From the NCBI GenBank assembly GCA_964429805.1, contig CAYSDH010000106.1, positions 1 through 7,601 on the forward strand: DNA of 7,601 bases. The letters are read 5' to 3'. The notes below the pieces were generated by a model, which was not told where the DNA came from, did not search any database, and saw only the letters and a list, made by a program, of their open reading frames with translations. The translations under genes and the position numbers were made by a program. Source of the stretch: CAYSDH01 sp964429805 (lineage in GTDB: Bacteria; Bacteroidota; Bacteroidia; Flavobacteriales_D; JABDKJ01). Positions 5,892-7,601 of the stretch are shown here, one piece after another (position 1 is the first letter of the stretch; each line of letters opens with the position of its first letter).

Positions 5892-6320
5892 GTGACAGTT
5901 TGTTATTTCAATTTCCAGTCCATTATAGCTAAGGAACTCCGTATAGATTCGAGTTTTCTCATTGGAATTCACAACTATTGAAAATCTTCCTTGGCTATCT
6001 GTCTTAGTCAATGGCACAAGATTCTCCTGCTCTAATTTCATAGCTATTCGATAAAACTGAGCATCTTTTATTGGTGTCGAAGATTCATCCTTCAGTACCC
6101 CTTTCACTAAAATCCTTTCCTCTATTGTATCGAAAAGCACATCTTCTATCTGCATCACCTCTTGCCCCAAGTGAAAGTTTGACTTCCACTGCTTTTCTTC
6201 GAAATCATACTTGGCAGGCCGTTGAGTTATTTCGTAGTCACATTCCAAAGTGGAATAGTCACTAATTGCGAATCCAGACAGTATTATGATTATTAGAAGT
6301 TTCATTGTATTGTCACTAAC
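5888..6320 (-). other. Cassette-like module B (single small gene) with private inverted ends
   Basis: This 433-bp block runs from GTTAGTGACA (5888-5897) to TGTCACTAAC (6311-6320), perfect 10-bp inverted complements. It holds one minus-strand gene, with the TAA stop inside the 3' end and the ATG six bases inside the 5' end. Size, single gene, and stop codon within a YAAC core are the classic proportions of an integron gene cassette. Only the end match and layout are observed; the mechanism is inferred. Confidence 0.6.
5889..6305 (-). CDS. Small exported protein with a carboxypeptidase-regulatory-like beta domain
   Basis: A 138-residue protein of unknown function. MKLLIIIILSGFAIS is a short hydrophobic signal peptide. 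Residues about 65-134 (ILVKGVLKDESSTPIKDAQF ... KTDSQGRFSIVV ... FLSYNGLEIEI) read like the beta-sandwich CarboxypepD_reg-like fold common in secreted Bacteroidota proteins, where it serves as a structural or recognition module. Mature Cys22 and Cys137 could form a disulfide. There is no lipobox at the cleavage region. The frame extends upstream to 6356, but those 17 codons (MAPPQAVAYTL...) are palindromic repeat sequence, so I choose the ATG at 6303-6305, right before the signal peptide. The TAA is formed by the edge of repeat copy 4. Confidence 0.7.
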   Translation of the reverse strand: MKLLIIIILSGFAISDYSTLECDYEITQRPAKYDFEEKQWKSNFHLGQEVMQIEDVLFDTIEERILVKGVLKDESSTPIKDAQFYRIAMKLEQENLVPLTKTDSQGRFSIVVNSNEKTRIYTEFLSYNGLEIEITNCH

Positions 6321-6413
6321 GTACAGAGTGTATGCCACGGCCTGTGGCGGAGCCACGCGTTAGCGTGGTGAGTGCGCGAGCTTTGCGGGAGGCTGTGCTA
6401 TGATGCGGTGTTG
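6316..6413. repeat. Palindromic intergenic repeat, copy 3 (attC-like)
   Basis: A 98-bp palindrome from CTAAC (6316-6320) to GTTG (6410-6413). The outer stem ATGCCACGGCCT pairs with AGGCTGTGCTAT with two wobbles and one mismatch. The central hairpin is CCACGC-GTTA-GCGTGG (6353-6368), all Watson-Crick. Against copy 1 it shows a G-C to A-T double change and a T-G to C-G change, so the pairing is kept while the sequence varies. It lies between divergent modules B and D. Confidence 0.8.
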
Positions 6414-6445
6414 TCAGTAGTTTTTCTTCGCCCAATGCAACTTCG

Positions 6446-6482
6446 TTTCGTTTATTTCGTTTAACTTTGTGTAACACACAAA
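6446..6482 (+). promoter_or_regulatory. Toxin-antitoxin promoter with tandem repeat and palindrome
   Basis: Two perfect head-to-tail copies of TTTCGTTTA (6446-6454, 6455-6463) run into TAACTTTG (6462-6469), an exact TAnnTTTG -7 core. This core overlaps a perfect inverted repeat, TTTGTGT-AAC-ACACAAA (6466-6482). The -33 is not clear. Both repeats sit where an autoregulatory antitoxin would bind and block transcription, as is usual for type II systems (inference). A short GGAG (6487-6490) lies five bases before the ATG. Confidence 0.6.
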
Positions 6483-6495
6483 ATTCGGAGCGGCT

Positions 6496-6951
6496 ATGGA
6501 GCACCTTGAAGATATAAGAAAACCAACAAAAACAGAGCAAATTGCTGCTATGGAGTCTTATGATGCCTTAGCAGCAACCATTGAGCAACTGCGTACTGAA
6601 AATCCTGAAATAGAAATTGAGGAGACTAAGGAGAAGATGAAAATTCCTCTTCATGCACTTAAGTTACTTGCAGAAATTTTGAAAGCCACCAGTCAAGGGA
6701 AGCCTATTTCAATTGTTCCGATTGCAACGGAAATGACAACACAAGCGGCAGCTGAAATGCTAGGTTGTTCTCGGCCTCATTTGGTTAAGCTTCTTGAATC
6801 TGGAGAGATTCCATTTACCAAAATTGGAAAGCATCGCAGGGTGAAATTCGAAGATGTGATGAAGTACAAAAAGGCCATGAAAGAGAAGCAAGAAGCTCTG
6901 ATTATTCAGATGATGAAATCAGACGAAGAATCTGGACTGTATGATTCATAG
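6496..6951 (+). CDS. Excisionase-type HTH antitoxin (VapB50-like)
   Basis: A 151-residue protein. Residues about 48-80 (KIPLHALKLLAEILKATSQGKPISIVPIATEM) are the conserved lead-in of VapB50-like antitoxins. Residues about 80-125 hold an excisionase/MerR-like winged helix-turn-helix (TTQAAAEMLGCSRPHLVKLLESGEIPFTKIGKHRRVKFEDVMKY). The charged tail after 125 probably wraps the toxin. It should neutralise the downstream PIN ribonuclease and, with it, repress the promoter. The start is supported by GGAG five bases upstream and by the promoter at 6462-6469. Its last 11 bases overlap the toxin gene. Confidence 0.88.
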   Translation: MEHLEDIRKPTKTEQIAAMESYDALAATIEQLRTENPEIEIEETKEKMKIPLHALKLLAEILKATSQGKPISIVPIATEMTTQAAAEMLGCSRPHLVKLLESGEIPFTKIGKHRRVKFEDVMKYKKAMKEKQEALIIQMMKSDEESGLYDS

Positions 6952-7504
6952 TATTCGGTTCACTTGTGTTCTAGACACCAACGTTATCGTACCAATACAG
7001 GTTCGCGACCTGCTCTTTTGGTTCGCATACTTTGATTTGTTCACTCCTAAATGGAGTAAACACATATTCGATGAATGGGATTCTGTGATGGAAAGAATGG
7101 GAGTGGAAGAAGCGGAAAGACTGAAGAGAGTCTCAGTTGCAAATCAAGCTTTTCCCGATGCTCTTGTCCTGAACTATGAGTCTCTGATTTCTGGGCTGGA
7201 ATTGCCCGATGAAAAGGATAAGCATGTTTTGGCCGCAGCCATCAAAACGAATGCGAACGTTATTGTGACCAATAATCTCAAGGATTTTCCAAACGAATAT
7301 CTCGGCATATTCGGATTGACTGCAAAGAGTGCGGATGATTTCCTTACTGACACTATTGACCTGAATCCTGAGCTTGCTGTTAAGGCATTCAAACGACTAG
7401 TGCTCAACCGAACCAATCCAGATCTGGATGAATTCGAAGTTTTGGATTCGTTCCGAAAAAATGGGATTAAAGATGCTGCCGATTATTTGCACGCAATGCT
7501 TTGA
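6941..7504 (+). CDS. PIN-domain ribonuclease toxin (VapC50-like)
   Basis: A 187-residue toxin. The PIN domain covers about 5-130 with the acidic metal site: Asp12 (VLDTNV), Glu45 (FDEW), Asp90/Asp93 (LPDEKDKHVLAAA) and Asp115 (TNNLKDFP). Residues about 135-185 match the extra C-terminal segment typical of VapC50-type PIN toxins (ELAVKAFKRL ... DEFEVLDSFRKNGIKDAADYL). PIN toxins cleave RNA using Mg2+ when freed from the antitoxin. All expected catalytic residues are present, so it should be active. The ATG lies 11 bases inside the antitoxin gene in another frame, ensuring coupled translation. Confidence 0.9.
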   Translation: MIHSIRFTCVLDTNVIVPIQVRDLLFWFAYFDLFTPKWSKHIFDEWDSVMERMGVEEAERLKRVSVANQAFPDALVLNYESLISGLELPDEKDKHVLAAAIKTNANVIVTNNLKDFPNEYLGIFGLTAKSADDFLTDTIDLNPELAVKAFKRLVLNRTNPDLDEFEVLDSFRKNGIKDAADYLHAML

Positions 7505-7519
7505 TGCGGAATTACTGAC

Positions 7520-7548
7520 AAAGAACTAAGTTAAAAACCAAGTTCTTT
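7520..7548. terminator. Probable two-way terminator
   Basis: AAAGAACT (7520-7527) pairs perfectly with AGTTCTTT (7541-7548) around a 13-base loop, with T's following on the plus strand. Convergent frames end on both sides (toxin at 7504, partial gene at 7549). The stem is AT-rich and therefore weaker than the other terminators here. Confidence 0.5.
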
Positions 7549-7601
7549 TTATTGTTCATTTCGCCAGTCAAGATACTGATTATGCGGCATGTCTATAACT
7601 C
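7549..7601 (-). CDS. 3' end of an unidentified protein, cut by the window edge
   Basis: On the minus strand a frame enters from the right edge as VIDMPHNQYLDWRNEQ and stops with TAA at 7549-7551, exactly next to the terminator hairpin. The other two minus frames hit stops in this stretch. The composition looks protein-like, but 16 residues cannot identify a family. If real, it converges on the toxin gene and does not belong to the same module. Confidence 0.35.
   Translation of the reverse strand, partial: VIDMPHNQYLDWRNEQ

Larger units (their letters stand above)
6410..7522 (+). other. Cassette-like module D (toxin-antitoxin), right end degenerate
   Basis: The left end GTTGTCAGTA (6410-6419) is complemented by TACTGACAA (7513-7521), nine of ten bases, beginning eight bases after the toxin stop. 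Unlike the other blocks, no clear copy of the palindromic repeat follows on the right, so this may be the end of the array or a decayed site. Confidence 0.35.

Noticed and set aside
6306..6356. Seventeen-residue N-terminal extension of the small exported protein
   Set aside because: It is encoded by palindromic repeat copy 3, and it would bury the signal peptide that begins at the ATG at 6303-6305.
61..6413. CRISPR array or insertion-sequence ends
   Set aside because: The repeats are about 98 bp, internally palindromic and 0.4-2.9 kb apart with genes between them. There are no cas genes and no transposase, and the flanks show no direct target-site duplication.
6316..6540. Minus-strand open frame of 74 codons over repeat copy 3 and the toxin-antitoxin leader
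   Set aside because: It runs through the hairpin repeat, the promoter and the start of the antitoxin gene and has low-complexity, non-protein-like composition. It is a chance frame.

Overview
The window most likely comes from a member of the Bacteroidota, probably a marine Cytophagales/Flammeovirgaceae-type bacterium. The evidence is the TAnnTTTG-like promoter cores, the A-rich leaders with little Shine-Dalgarno, the protein families, and the style of GC-rich palindromic intergenic repeats. The phylum call is fairly firm; the lower ranks are a guess.

Layout: (1) 1-60, the first 14 codons of a minus-strand gene that leaves the window; (2) 146-2833, a minus-strand pair: a VOC-fold enzyme, then a 758-residue fusion of an APH-type small-molecule kinase with a class III PLP phospho-lyase, joined stop-to-start with no gap; (3) 3171-5759, a plus-strand redox cluster: thioredoxin, an AraC-type regulator, an AhpD-like (CMD family) protein and an OsmC-like protein. 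Near-identical, ungapped promoters precede the thioredoxin and CMD genes. (4) 5889-6305, a small minus-strand exported protein; (5) 6496-7504, a VapBC50-like toxin-antitoxin pair with overlapping genes; (6) 7549-7601, the last codons of a converging minus-strand gene.

The most striking structure is not a gene. Four imperfect palindromes of 97-99 bp (61-158, 2864-2960, 5793-5891, 6316-6413) separate these blocks. Each begins YAAC and ends GTTR. Each gene block between two of them carries its own private inverted ends: GTTGTAATGC/GCATTACAAC around the kinase-lyase block, GTTAGAATT(T)CATTT and its complement around the redox block, GTTAGTGACA/TGTCACTAAC around the small exported gene, and GTTGTCAGTA/TACTGACAA around the toxin-antitoxin block. 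So the two sides of one palindrome match the far ends of their own modules better than they match each other. Integron gene cassettes show this signature, because the first bases of a cassette complement the inverse core of its own attC site. Here, however, the cores depart from the GTTRRRY consensus, modules are multigenic and face both ways, and no integrase is in view. The simplest reading is a cassette-like array built by site-specific recombination at attC-like hairpins, with a toxin-antitoxin module as a passenger that could stabilise it.

Within modules, the VOC enzyme and kinase/phospho-lyase probably form one catabolic or salvage route for a hydroxylated amine. The redox block probably handles thiol-reactive or peroxide stress under its own AraC regulator.
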